From Sycon ciliatum (Eukaryota; Porifera; Calcarea; Leucosolenida; Sycettidae): a DNA stretch of 64,000 bases. Shown here one piece after another: positions 54,349 through 64,000 of this stretch; within the stretch, counting starts at the first letter, position 1; each line of letters opens with the position of its first letter. The stretch is taken from the NCBI RefSeq assembly GCF_964019385.1, contig NC_088649.1, positions 15,460,647-15,524,646 of the forward strand, given 5' to 3'. The position numbers and the translations under genes were made by a program. The notes beneath the pieces are model-generated. The model was not told where the DNA came from. It saw only the letters and a list, made by a program, of their open reading frames with translations, and did no database searches.

Positions 54349-55517
54349 TGTGCAATGCTCTGGACATAGTCTTGAATTTTGCACCATTACTGTGCCTTAT
54401 AAAGACCTAACATCAACAATTGTTTCCAGAAAATTCCCCGACAAAAAGCACTTTTGCGCCGCGATTTTTCGGAGCTGTGTCGAGTGACCCTGAGTATGCA
54501 GCCTTTGTCTGTGTTTCAACTATGTGTGAAGAAAGCAGAACCCCATTTTGCTCAAGTTCTTGCTAGGAATACTAGCAGCATCAGGTTCAAGTGCCTCAAA
54601 TCATGCACTCGGGAGTACCTTGACTCTGCCAAGGAAAAGTGAAGAGAGCCGCCGTTCCACAACGACATTATGGAATTGTTATGTCAAGTGATTCCTAGTT
54701 GATTCTGGCGCGTTTGTTTAGTCAGGTGATTCTTACCCATTCCCATTCCAGAATGGTTGTCATTTACAATCTGGAAATGCCCAACCAAACGCAATCTAAT
54801 ATTGCAGCAGCCAAGACTACAGACTTTAGATTGCCTTGAAGCAGAAGAAAAGACCAAAGCGGTCACTGGCTCGAGTCCTGGTGGTGATGGTCAATGTTTT
54901 CTCCAGACTGTTCCCATTTACATCTTTCCCTCAAACCAATGAAGTAAAGACCAATGAGTTTAAACCGTCTCCGTTGCTGTACACCAGTGCTATACGTGCA
55001 GCTTTGTATTTGCACCGAAGGGATGGCTGGCCTCCACGCTACGTCAAGTTATGCCAGAATGTCGACTAGCTGGCGATGGTGTCCTTTCCACTGGCTTCAG
55101 CTCCGCGTGTGAGCGGCTCAAACGCAGACTCCAAGACTACGACTGTCGTTATAGCTGCTCTGTCTTGCAATGAGTGCTTGTGCGAAGTTCAGGCTATTCT
55201 GCACCCAGTCCATGGCTGATGGATGAAGTGGGCACATGATCCAAGTTGACGAAAACTCAGACTGCGCACTGGAAATGTGTCGAACTGTGGAAATGTGTAG
55301 ACTTTCTACAGAGAAAGTCGCCCGCGTTTAACGAAGTCGTGCAAATATGACGGTATGATGAGTTCGACTCCCTACTGGACTTCTGACTGTTTATAGGACA
55401 ATGGCTGCCTACTGAGTAAAACATCTATTTGTCTCTCAGTCTTTTGTCTGTCCATTTTGTGTCTGGCTGATTTGCTCTCCTTTTTTCTTTCCCCTCGGTG
55501 TGTGATATGCGATGCAG

Positions 55518-55598
55518 TTGTGTGCACGAATCCCTGGGTGAAAAAGAACAAAGAATGTGAATGTAAACCCAGACTAGATGGACCTAATTGCACAGAAG
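55518..55598 (+). CDS. EGF2 exon, copy 3
   Basis: As copies 1 and 2 except GPNCTEG (K to N before the last Cys). Phase 1-1, splice sites intact. Confidence 0.7.
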
Positions 55599-55939
55599 GT
55601 AAGGGCTAAAAAAACAGCTGTAATAGTCTTGAATTATAAGGGGAAAAGAAAGCTGCTGTCATTTTAGGCCGCGTGCCAACGAGTGTATGACCCATGGGTA
55701 TATTTACAATTTCTAGAATCATACTCATCATTGTAAGGAAAATTTTTCTCTCTTATCTCGGCGGTGCAAACTCAAACCTCCAACCTATTTTGTGCTATTT
55801 ACGTGCAATAATAGATACCATATTATTTATTATGGGTTTGAGTTGGTGATACTAACTTCTTTAGGGTCTGATATTGTATGGTGGTCTGTTCCTATCTCTG
55901 TTTTGGGAAATACGTGAATGCACCCAATCTCTACTGCAG

Positions 55940-56026
55940 TATGCCATTGCTTGAATCATGGGAAGTGCGCTGAAGACGGTACCTGCGTCTGCCAGAAAGG
56001 TTTCCATGGAGACCTGTGTCAGCAGA
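55940..56026 (+). CDS. EGF3 exon, copy 3
   Basis: 87 nt with the intact CCAGAAAGG; encodes the same complete six-cysteine EGF domain as copy 1. It precedes the uninterrupted CTLD-A' at 56834. Confidence 0.8.
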
Positions 56027-56582
56027 GTAAGTAACTTCTGAATGAAGTGTATAATTATGCATGTTTCTTTGAAACACATGCAGCTGCGAAATGTGAAAAT
56101 TATGCTCAGGGGATGTGCATTTTACTCAGATAAACACGGATATACTTGAAATGGACTACGGTATCAATAGGGGGGGGGGCAGTATATGTCTTAATAGGGT
56201 GTGTACTCCAGTCATGCTCTACTGTACCTCCACCCACTCAGCCTACGCCTCACTCTTAAGCTTTTCACTTTTACTTTTCGGTGAATCAGGTCCCTTGGCA
56301 GTCCCCTCATCTCCCAAATCTTCACGACCCGAAATGATGCTACCCACACTACCTCCCAAACCAGAGGCCAAACATTCAGTAGTATATTTCTTCCCCCATT
56401 CATGTCCCGGCCAGGCCTTTACAGTCTCCCATTAGTTTTCTTAGTTTTTACCGCTTTAATGCACTACCCGCTATCATTCCATCCCAGCGTACTTTGCCTG
56501 CTTTCGCGCTAGCTGCTCACAATTTCTCCTTAGGTACCCTGTAAGAAGGCCATAGGCCTGTTGGGTATACCCAAGTAAAATA

Positions 56583-56607
56583 ATAAAAACTACTACTACT
56601 ACTATTT

Positions 56608-56674
<67 letters not shown>

Positions 56675-56785
56675 GGCTGCTGCTGCTGCTGCTGCGGCTA
56701 CTGCTGCGGCTGCTGCTGCTGCTGCTACTACTACTGCTGCTACTGCTACTACTGCTACTTCTACTACTTCTACTACTACTACTAC
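56583..56785 (+). repeat. (CTG/CTA)n trinucleotide array, copy 2
   Basis: Longer and purer CTG run than at 30112-30250, directly upstream of the CTLD-A' acceptor. Frames through it give only homopolymer-like peptides. Confidence 0.9.
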
Positions 56786-56833
56786 TTCTACTGTACAAGA
56801 ATGTACTTTGCATGTGTACTGTGTTATGTTCAG

Positions 56834-57226
56834 CTTTTAAGACAAAGTGCCTGGGTACAGATAACGCAACCTACACCTGGATGGCTCTCGCCAGCTTGCC
56901 GTGTCATCCACACCTGGACGGTGACAGCTGCCAGAAGAAAACGAACTTGACGCATGCCCGCCAGATGTGCAAGAGAAGAGGATACGACGTGGTCGAATTT
57001 CATGCCTTCATTTCCTGGGCTCTGAATGTGCGCGACTGCATGGAAGCATTGCTCAACGAGATGATGGAGAGCAGTTTCAAGAGCCCTATCACAATATGGA
57101 CATCTTTCTTGAGAGAGTTGAGGGATGCTACCAAGACACATCTCTTGTACAAGCAGGGCAAGAACGGCTTAAGAGAAGAGGTACATGATAGAACCGGAGC
57201 AGGCCATCATGATGTCATCTGCGAAG
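56834..57226 (+). CDS. CTLD-A' exon, copy 2 (uninterrupted)
   Basis: 131 codons, phase 1-1, acceptor GTTATGTTCAG, donor GTATG. It encodes AFKTKCLGTDNATYTWMALA, LPCHPHLDGDSC, NLTHARQMCKRRGYDVVEFH, a variable ISWALN loop, VRDCMEALLNEMMESS, ITIWTSFLREL and the terminal DVICEG. It has three more Cys than CTLD-A in the front half (CLG, LPCH, DSCQ), so an extra disulfide is possible. This is the intact reference for the split exon at 30286/35203. Confidence 0.65.
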
Positions 57227-57449
57227 GTATGCTGTTGCATTGTGATAGAAAAAGAACATGTGAGAGAGGTGCTGAGTAGCCAGCAATGGGTGGTTAGAGT
57301 AGACAATGATATTGACAATATTAGAGGACTGAAACAGAGAGCAAGAGCGATTACAACCAAGGTTTCTCACGTCAATGGGAAACCTACGGTTCTAGCCAGG
57401 GTCAGATCCACACATGAGTAGCCAACTGACCACATGTGCAGAGAAACAT

Positions 57450-57757
57450 AACCCCCCCAGAGTGTGCAACTCGACTATGGGTGCTGTCCAGACAGAATTT
57501 CAAGTTGACATCATTTTGATGATGCAATGCACACTGTACACGGATTATCAGACGAATCCGGAACCTGTGGTTGACCCAAGCCGATCTGATCCTGTGCAAA
57601 TCATTGCAAAGAAAAACGTGTGATGCGTTGACACCCGTGCACATGTTGTAAATCACTGGTGCAAGGAGCATTGCGTCATAAATAATGACGCCAACTTGAA
57701 ATTTTGCCAGGACAGCAGGGTATGTGGGAGTTGCACACACTGGGGGTTATGTACTCT
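57450..57757. mobile_element. CAAGAG MITE, left end eroded
   Basis: Begins at ACATAACCCCCCC and ends GGGGGTTATGTACTCTTG, then TTATTAGG as at 36096. It is the paralogue of the 35683-36095 insertion; the leftmost bases and left duplication copy have been deleted, and the ~75-bp piece at 35870-35950 is absent. Confidence 0.8.
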
Positions 57758-57834
57758 TGTTATTAGGTATGACAAACGTTAGTGCCACATAAAAATGCAC
57801 TGCCACATAAGGCTACTTCGAAATCTTATGTGCA

Positions 57835-58558
57835 ATAATAATAATAATAATAATAATGCACTTGTCATAAGTATCCGAACGTTTTCGGTCCCTTCTCATC
57901 AAGGATTATACAGGGAATGGCTCAAGTTGGAAAGACTAAAACTTATATAGCGTAAAGATAATTAGATAACAACTCTCGTGACAAGGTGGAAAATTATCAA
58001 GTTTAGCACGACACAAAACTCTAAGGAAAATAATAAAAGTGACAACAACATAACCCTAACTAGCGCGATAAAATGAGAGCTGAAAGAAACATTACACCAT
58101 TCAACGATATCAGGTGACAACAGATGCGATAAATTCACCACTAGAAAGTTACCATGCTACCACAAACGAGAACTACTGATCTAAATTCACAAACAATTTC
58201 AACGTAAACAAATTCTTTTTCTGCCTACACAAAATCGGCTTAGTGGTAAAAATGTAGATAGACTCCAATACACGCAAATACCTTTGACTACGTGAACGAG
58301 ACCAAACAGAAAAGCACTCATCAGCATAACTAGAACGACAATCACTATTCTGAACAAGATGGTTGGCAACAGAAGATTCATACACCCTAACACCGCTACT
58401 AGAACCAGTACATACTTTGGAATTACGTGACAATGAAACCGACCTGACATTCCTTGCCGCTACTGCCAACTGCTACTGCCAATAATAATACAAATAATAA
58501 TAAATGTCTCTTTCCCTCAAAACCAGTTCAAATAATAATAATAATAATAATAATAAAG
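57835..58558 (-). mobile_element. Truncated Penelope-like element, 8-bp TSD
   Basis: TATGTGCA flanks it at 57827-57834 and 58559-58566. On the minus strand it carries the C-terminal endonuclease part, then a 3' end and an (AAT)n tail near 57836-57858. The hammerhead position (about 57880-57920) reads TTGATGA instead of CTGATGA, so it looks decayed. Confidence 0.75.
58173..58469 (-). CDS. Penelope-like GIY-YIG C-terminus (fragment)
   Basis: The minus-strand frame contains VYESSVANHLVQNSDC, ECFSVWSRSRSQRYLRVLES and KPILCRQKKN, aligning by eye with the 47767-48153 frame (SSxAxHL, LExxYI, P-LC-QK). The catalytic part is missing. Confidence 0.7.
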   Translation of the reverse strand: MAVAARNVRSVSLSRNSKVCTGSSSGVRVYESSVANHLVQNSDCRSSYADECFSVWSRSRSQRYLRVLESIYIFTTKPILCRQKKNLFTLKLFVNLDQ

Positions 58559-58566
58559 TATGTGCA

Positions 58567-59357
58567 CTTCGAAATGTGTAAAGCACGAGATCTACCTACT
58601 GGTGCTTCACGATTCGACCACCAGCTCAAGGCATTGGTCAAGAGTGATCAGTATCGCCTCTATTGGGAGTATTCGGTCCCAACTGACCTGAAACTATCAG
58701 CAAACAGGCCCGATCTGCTCCTTGTTGATGACAAGGAGCGCATCGCCTACATTATAGACATCAGCGTTCCTGGTGAGAACAACATCAATAAGAAAATGGC
58801 TGAAAAGCGCTCGAAATATTATGATTTGAAGCGGGAGATTTCGAGGATTTGGTCCCTCAACCAGGTTGACGTGGTCCCTGTGGTTGTCGGTGCCCTGGGA
58901 GGCTTGGTGGGGGAGACTCCTCAATGCCTTCGGACTGTGCAGGGAGGAGACCTGGCTATTGTGCAACAGGAGGCTATACAAGGTTCGATTAAAATACTGA
59001 GAACTATCCTTAACATGTAGATGCACCTCTGCTGCGTTTGCATGTTCAATAGCTAAGAGACTTGAATAACGACTGATAAAGACTGATATTTCCTTTGTTA
59101 CTACTCCCTTCATTGGTTGATGTATTTTGCCTGTCGCTGCAAATTCTTTATTATTGTTTTGATGTTGGAGTTCGGATTGAGTTTCTTTCCTTTCTTCCTC
59201 TTCCTTCAACTAGTTCTTGTCCCTTTGGTTTTTAGGTTTTATTTATTTATTTATTTTTGCTTTTGTTTTTTCACTTTCTTTTTTGCTGTCCCACCCATGG
59301 AAATATTTCCCGGTGGGTCTGGCTTATCGCCTTCGAAAGAAGTGAATAAAGGAGAAA
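58567..59357 (+). mobile_element. 5'-truncated LINE with restriction-like endonuclease
   Basis: The open frame (to 59020) ends a protein with RPDLLLVDDKERIAYIIDIS, EKRSKYYDLKREISRIW and VVPVVVGALGGLVG. This matches the C-terminal PD-(D/E)XK-type nuclease and following block of R2/NeSL-type LINEs, the enzyme that nicks the target. Reverse transcriptase and zinc fingers are lost. The T-rich 3' UTR ends near GAGAAATAATAATAG, inside sequence paralogous to 22022-22080. It abuts the Penelope-like fragment directly. Confidence 0.75.
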
Positions 59358-59439
59358 TAATAATAGAACAGTTCGCGTACAAGGCAGCAAATGCTAACCC
59401 TTCCGCTTCTGTCTATTTTGAGACAAAGGAGGAATAATA

Positions 59440-59930
59440 GATATGTATTATAGAAATGTAAACGAATAAATTGTTGATTCGAACACCTTATTCCAAGAAC
59501 TACACTGATGCTCCTGAGGATATAGGGGCAAGGCTATGGTTGGAGGTACTGATAGATAAACAAGGCACACCATAATAATAAAATGTTACACATCTTTTGG
59601 TGGGTATGAATGATATCTAGAGTACATAACCCCCCAGAGTGTGCAGCTTGGGGCCTTTTCTACTATGGGTGTCTGTCACGGCGGAGATCTGAGGCGGGAA
59701 ATGGCGTAGTGCGTACAACTGAGAAAACGGATTACAAAAAAAATGTCTGCCATGCACACGCACGCCACCGGCCACGCGATGGTACAAGCCATGGAGTAGT
59801 GCTCCCTGGTCCAGGTACGTACCAAGCACCTTACGTAAAAACTTACGTAGACAACGTGTCAAATATCGGTGCCGTTTGGTCTTGCATTGTGACCACAATA
59901 ATAGAAAAGCTGACAGGATTGCTTTTCTAA
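59440..59930 (-). repeat. Composite-element mosaic, second copy upstream of CTLD-B
   Basis: Same mosaic as 23961-24450, with the same jump at TATCTAGAGTACATAACCCC. It shows that the mosaic was duplicated together with CTLD-B. Confidence 0.75.
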
Positions 59931-60091
59931 TTAATACGGTATGCACTGTTTCGGGGGCCTGACCTATCCATTATGTCGAAATTCATGGAACGTGCCAGCA
60001 ATTTCCAGGAAGCCCATTCTTCAGGCTTGCTTCCTGCTGTGCTTTTTTAATGTTTCTCCAAATGCCTCTATACCTGTCTGTTGTCCTGCAG

Positions 60092-60424
60092 CTAAATGGA
60101 TTCATGCTTTCTCCTCGGCATACGTCGCAGCAACACCGGCATCGAGACGTGCCGTTACCCAGCCTTTTGCGCGTGAAGCTTGTCAGCAGTACGGACTAAA
60201 CTTTATAACCGTGGACTGGCTGCAAGCACATGGCCATGTATTCAGAGAGCGCTGGCTACAACGATTGCCTATAGAGCATAACCCTCATCACGGCACCAAG
60301 CCCTTCCACGTCGAACCAATCTCGGCGGATGGCGAACACCATTACAGAACCGTAACGTTTAGCAGCGGAAGTCATACGATTCACAACGCCCCAAGCGATG
60401 AGCAAGCCCGGATCCTCTGTGTCA
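60092..60424 (+). CDS. CTLD-B exon, copy 2
   Basis: Encodes the same 111 residues as 24607-24939, with a silent A/G change near the start. Introns on both sides are nearly identical too, so this duplication is the youngest in the array. Confidence 0.6.
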
Positions 60425-60830
60425 GTAAGTGAGGCGATAATAAATGACTGGCTATGCGCAAGCAGTATAGCCATTCCCTGTCCCTTATCCCTGTGTCTTG
60501 CTTCAACATGTCCTTTTCAAACATGTCCTTGTAGCAAAAGTCCTTGCCCTCTCCCCTGCCCCCCATATCATACCATGCATTGTGCATGCTCAAATTTTGA
60601 TTGTTGTTGTTGGTGGGAATACCTAACCAAGAAACCTCCTTTGACTGATCGTTTTAGGGAGCATGTATAAGGATTCAACGAGAGAGAATGCTTTTCCGTC
60701 AGGGAACATAACACAAATGTCTTGAACAGCACGTTTTTGGATAAGCAATCATTTAGATAATTGGCATTCTACTTTCATAAACTGTAGAAGAGTAACGCAA
60801 TTGAGCTGCTCGTATTCTTTTTCTGCACAG

Positions 60831-60914
60831 AATTCTGTGAGAACAATGGTGTTGCAGCAAACATGAGTTGTGTGTGTAACCGCACCACATCCTACGGCGA
60901 ACGATGTGAAAAGG
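60831..60914 (+). CDS. EGF4 exon, copy 2
   Basis: 84 nt, one codon shorter than copy 1 (ENNGVAANMSC against ENKGVVAANMSC), still phase 1-1. The four cysteines and NMS site are kept. Confidence 0.65.
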
Positions 60915-62162
60915 GTAAGACAGCAGGCCTTAAAATTCGTGTGTGTGTGTATGTGTGTGTGTGTGTGCAAGCGTGCGCGTGTTTGATAATCTGAGTACAC
61001 CCATTTTAGAGAAGGTGAAGAACACTAACATGATAGCGGGAAAACAGCGGAGATCTGCCAGATGTATTTGAATTTTATTATATTTGGATTTCCCAAAGGC
61101 TTTGGGCTTGTCGAGGGGATCTCCTGCAAGAAGAATGAAATGAAAACTTTATGTAGAGGGAGCAGTTAATCGAGGATAGGCTAAGGAAATAGATCGAAGC
61201 ATACAAAATCTGGTAATTAAAGAGTTGGGATACCGTCAGTGTAATGTGACCACTATTTATAGCTAGATGGAGTGTGTAATGCCTGACGTGTGTGTAGCCA
61301 GCAGTTTCACATACAACTCCGTGTATTTCATTGAGAATTCTCACAACTTGAATGCTACTACGCTCACACGATCAGAAGTCTTCTCTGGAATAATAGCCTC
61401 CCCCCCCCCCACCCTGTAATGACCGTTTTTAAAGGGAAGTATACGCTGAATCCTGAATCACATTTTCACCAGTTGTAGTCTTCGGGGTGCTCTGGGTCGA
61501 ATGGTCTTGGTCCGAGGAAGCTGAGACGCTCCCTTCCTCCTTTATTCCCAATCGAATTCGCGCACTTCCAACAAAACTGGGTGAGTGCGCCCTACTAGAT
61601 GGGGATTCTAAAAGCGCGGATGACCGCAATTGGCCCATATGTTGTAGTCTTTTGGGCGCTGAGTAGACTGGTTTTGGTCCGAAAAGGCTGCGGTGCAGCG
61701 TTCGGCCCTTATTAGACAGATACCCGTAGGGCCTGGTCAGACTGGTTGCCTGACGAAAAAAGAAAAGCGTCCAGAATTTGGAATTGCGATCGACGTCAAA
61801 TTCCTTTACCTTGGGGATCGCCAACACCTTGCAACCATGCATATGAGTTTTGTTGTTGTCCGTGGCCAAATTAGCTCCTCGATATCGAGATGAAAAAATC
61901 AGTGAATATCAGCGTCAATGGCGTATCAGCGTCAAACTCCTGTTTGGAGCAGCAAAGCATGGTATTGCCGCTCTGGCGGCAAGTTACTATGGAGATTCGG
62001 ATCATAATCACAGGATTTTTTCGTTTCTGACCAGGCCCTTAGCAAAAAACGTTATGTTGTAATGGTATTACCGCAAGCGGGAAAATACCGGGATCTGGGT
62101 TAGACCTTTAGCAAGATGCACGCTATTTTTAGTATGCTGTTGCCACGACAATAGCTTTTATT

Positions 62163-62905
62163 CCCGTAGCTATGCAGAAGACGTTACTTCAGTAACGTCT
62201 GGCGCTAGCCAGGGTCCACACAGCTTTAATTTGGTATTTGTGTGTGTGTTTGTTTGTTTGTTTGTTTGTGTCACGCCTGGCGCTATCCGTATCTGACGGC
62301 AAAAAAGCATAATTATGATGTTATAATTTTTTCAATTCTCCTATTTTTTTTTAGGCATATCCTGGGATTCGAACCCGCACTATCCCCCTACATGCAATCC
62401 CCCATACACTTCGCATTCATACCCATTCTTCCAAGTTGCTTCACGTTATTATCTTGCGTTTGAAAGCCCTATTTGAATATTGCGCGTGCGGGCAGCTGTA
62501 TGTGGCCAGCTGTGTTTGATGGTACGGTACGGGAGACGTCGTATTACCCTCGATCTTACCTGTCCCGTACCTATCCCCTACCGTAGCGTGCCATCAAAGA
62601 CGGCTGGCCACAATGCATATTCAAATAGGTCTTTCAAATGCAAGATCACAATGTGAAACAACTTGGAAGAATTAGTATGTATGCGAAGTGTATCGGGGGA
62701 TGCATGCAGGGCACGCGATAGTGCGGGTTCGAATCCCAGGTTATGTCTTAAAAAATGGATTTTTTTTTAAAACATTAGGCCACAGCGTACGAACATTCAA
62801 AGTTCTCACGAACATCCCTATGCTTTTTTTTGTCTAGGTCATCAAGGCAAAAAAGCATAGCGTAGGGCCCTGAGCTTCCAAGCTCTCTCGTTTCGCGCGC
62901 GCGCG
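62163..62905. mobile_element. 743-bp foldback insertion with tRNA-like B boxes
   Basis: Paralogues at 26670 and 52400 run straight from TAGCTTTTATTTCG to ACAACCAT. The insert has large inverted arms (about 62345-62535 and 62560-62750). Each arm has a perfect RNA polymerase III B-box-like GGTTCGAATCCC (62711-62722 plus; inverse at about 62366-62377). A (GTTT)n run lies at 62240-62270 and a CG run at 62897-62910. No A box is convincing. Confidence 0.6.
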
Positions 62906-63482
62906 CGCGTGGTACAACCATTTATGTCATCATATACGTGATACAAGGTGAAATGGGTACAGACTATGCAACATTTGGCCAAAAAGCATACCGTTTGTCA
63001 CAGCGACAAATCAGCCTCCATAACGTTTTAAGGTTGCAGCTTCAGCGCTATTTGGGTGATGAAGGTGCGAGTATCGTAAAAATACCGTTATTTGATAAGG
63101 GTGTCTATTCCCAATCCATCAATCCATCAAGGGTAAGTAAGCGGTCACGTGCTCTTGCGTACACCAGTCACCTGTTTGCCATGCCTGCAGGCTACGCCGT
63201 TGACAGCGTTCCTGTCACTCGAGTTGCACCTTTGAACCTTTAATTTGAACCTTGGTGTGAAAGCTGTAGCATGCACTGGCCCTGCATGCATGGTGACCAT
63301 ATGACTCGTGTACGAGTACGCATGAACACGTGACCGCTTGCTTGCATTTTCTCTGTGTCAGCTGCTCGGTCATTTTGTGTGGTCAAATTTCACTATATTC
63401 ATTCGTAGATATCAAGGGTTAATCTTTTGAATACAAATTATTTCTGTTATGAGCTGGGACGGGTTGACCAATTTCCTTTCAG

Positions 63483-63511
63483 GATACATTGAAACATGTC
63501 CAGAGAAGTAG
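63483..63511 (+). CDS. Tiny terminal exon YIETCPEK-stop, copy 4
   Basis: Same acceptor, residues and stop as the other copies; it follows CTLD-B and EGF4, as copy 1 does. Confidence 0.45.
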
Positions 63512-63979
63512 GAGCATTGACACACGCGTGACAGGGTGCTGTATATGCACGTTCTGAGAGGAGGGGTATAGGGTGGGTTTGAGTTGTAAATATCGATACT
63601 TACGGCCGGCCCCTAATGGGCCATTCACACTACGCCCAGAACGTGGCGTACGTGACGTTTTCGTCCGGATAGTCATGACAACATGGAACGTGGCGGGAAA
63701 ATCGTACCTCTGGTACGAAATCGTAGACGACGTATCCAGACTCCTGTACCGAGTTTTGTTCTGTCGTTCCCAGCAGTTTGTGTCCAAAAGAAGCTGAACA
63801 CGCAGCTGTTTGAGCAGCATGTTAGTGCCTGTGTGAATGCACCTGCATGAAAACGACGTATGCCAGAACGTCGTGCTCCAAAACGTCACGCGTATTGTAA
63901 CGTAGTATGAGTAGCCTATAACATACCATCATTTCCTCTGTCTCACGTCTTGTTTGTGCGTATGCGATGGCTGATGCAG

Positions 63980-64000
63980 CATGCAACTGTTTGAATCAAG
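63980..64000 (+). CDS. EGF1 exon, copy 4, cut by window end
   Basis: Starts after GCTGATGCAG and reads ACNCLNQ before the window stops. It shows that the array continues to the right. Confidence 0.75.

Noticed and set aside
57880-57920. Possible hammerhead in the second Penelope-like fragment
   Set aside because: The core reads TTGATGA, losing an essential C; treated as a decayed relic.
62366-62377. tRNA gene suggested by the B box
   Set aside because: No A box, acceptor stem or cloverleaf can be built around it.

Overview
This window is nuclear DNA of a eukaryote, almost certainly an invertebrate animal. The evidence is exons bounded by AG/GT splice sites and joined in phase 1, EGF-like and C-type-lectin-like (CTLD) modules, Penelope-like and non-LTR retroelements, and a dense load of MITEs. 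The species cannot be named from the sequence; a sponge or another early-branching marine animal would fit. I see no bacterial gene structure, tRNA, rRNA or CRISPR array.

Layout. (1) 1-5531: no recognisable gene, some MITE debris. (2) 5532-14255: an apparent single 8.7 kb composite insertion bounded by a 7-bp duplication (GTTGCAC). It is filled with nested elements: a 3.3 kb long-inverted-repeat transposon carrying a Penelope-type fragment with a hammerhead ribozyme and a broken LINE; a 2.6 kb relative that itself carries a nested hAT-like element; and several MITEs. (3) 14256-18635: gene-poor, with micro-palindromes, a GC-rich minisatellite, a palindromic pair of hammerhead ribozymes, a pogo/Tigger-like MITE and a TG-rich tract. 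(4) 18636-64000: a plus-strand tandem array of receptor-like exons, interrupted by insertions.

The array is built from a few modules. All complete internal modules are symmetric phase 1-1 exons: EGF1 (87 nt), EGF2 (81 nt), EGF3 (87 nt), CTLD-A (378 nt) or A' (393 nt), CTLD-B (333 nt) or B' (327 nt), and EGF4 (87 or 84 nt). Two alternative phase-1 terminal exons end in a stop: exon C and a tiny exon ending YIETCPEK. One upstream exon (18636-18765) encodes a secretion-signal-like hydrophobic segment. The recurrent order is EGF1-EGF2-EGF3-CTLD-A/A'-CTLD-B/B'-(EGF4)-YIETCPEK-stop. Segmental copies: 18.75-21.37 kb with 45.57-48.56 kb; 39.56-41.46 with 48.73-51.35 kb; 27-29.9 with 42.4-45.56, 52.7-56.6 and 63.2-64 kb; 24.1-27 with 59.6-63.2 kb. 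The first and fourth blocks are joined differently in different copies, so the array has been recombining. Between the two CTLD-A copies the introns are almost identical, yet the exon differences are nearly all amino-acid replacements clustered in a few loops. This is what a diversifying receptor family would show.

One CTLD-A' exon is split by a young Ty3/Gypsy-like LTR element (30441-35197, 5-bp duplication ACGAC), while its paralogue at 56834-57226 is uninterrupted. Because the array supplies empty sites for comparison, several insertions can be read precisely, including palindromic inserts only 20-34 bp long with perfect target-site duplications. Five hammerhead ribozyme motifs are visible; three lie in the Penelope-type copies at 6.8 and 16.8-16.9 kb, one in a Penelope-like element at 47.5 kb, and one in a small terminal-inverted-repeat element inside an intron.
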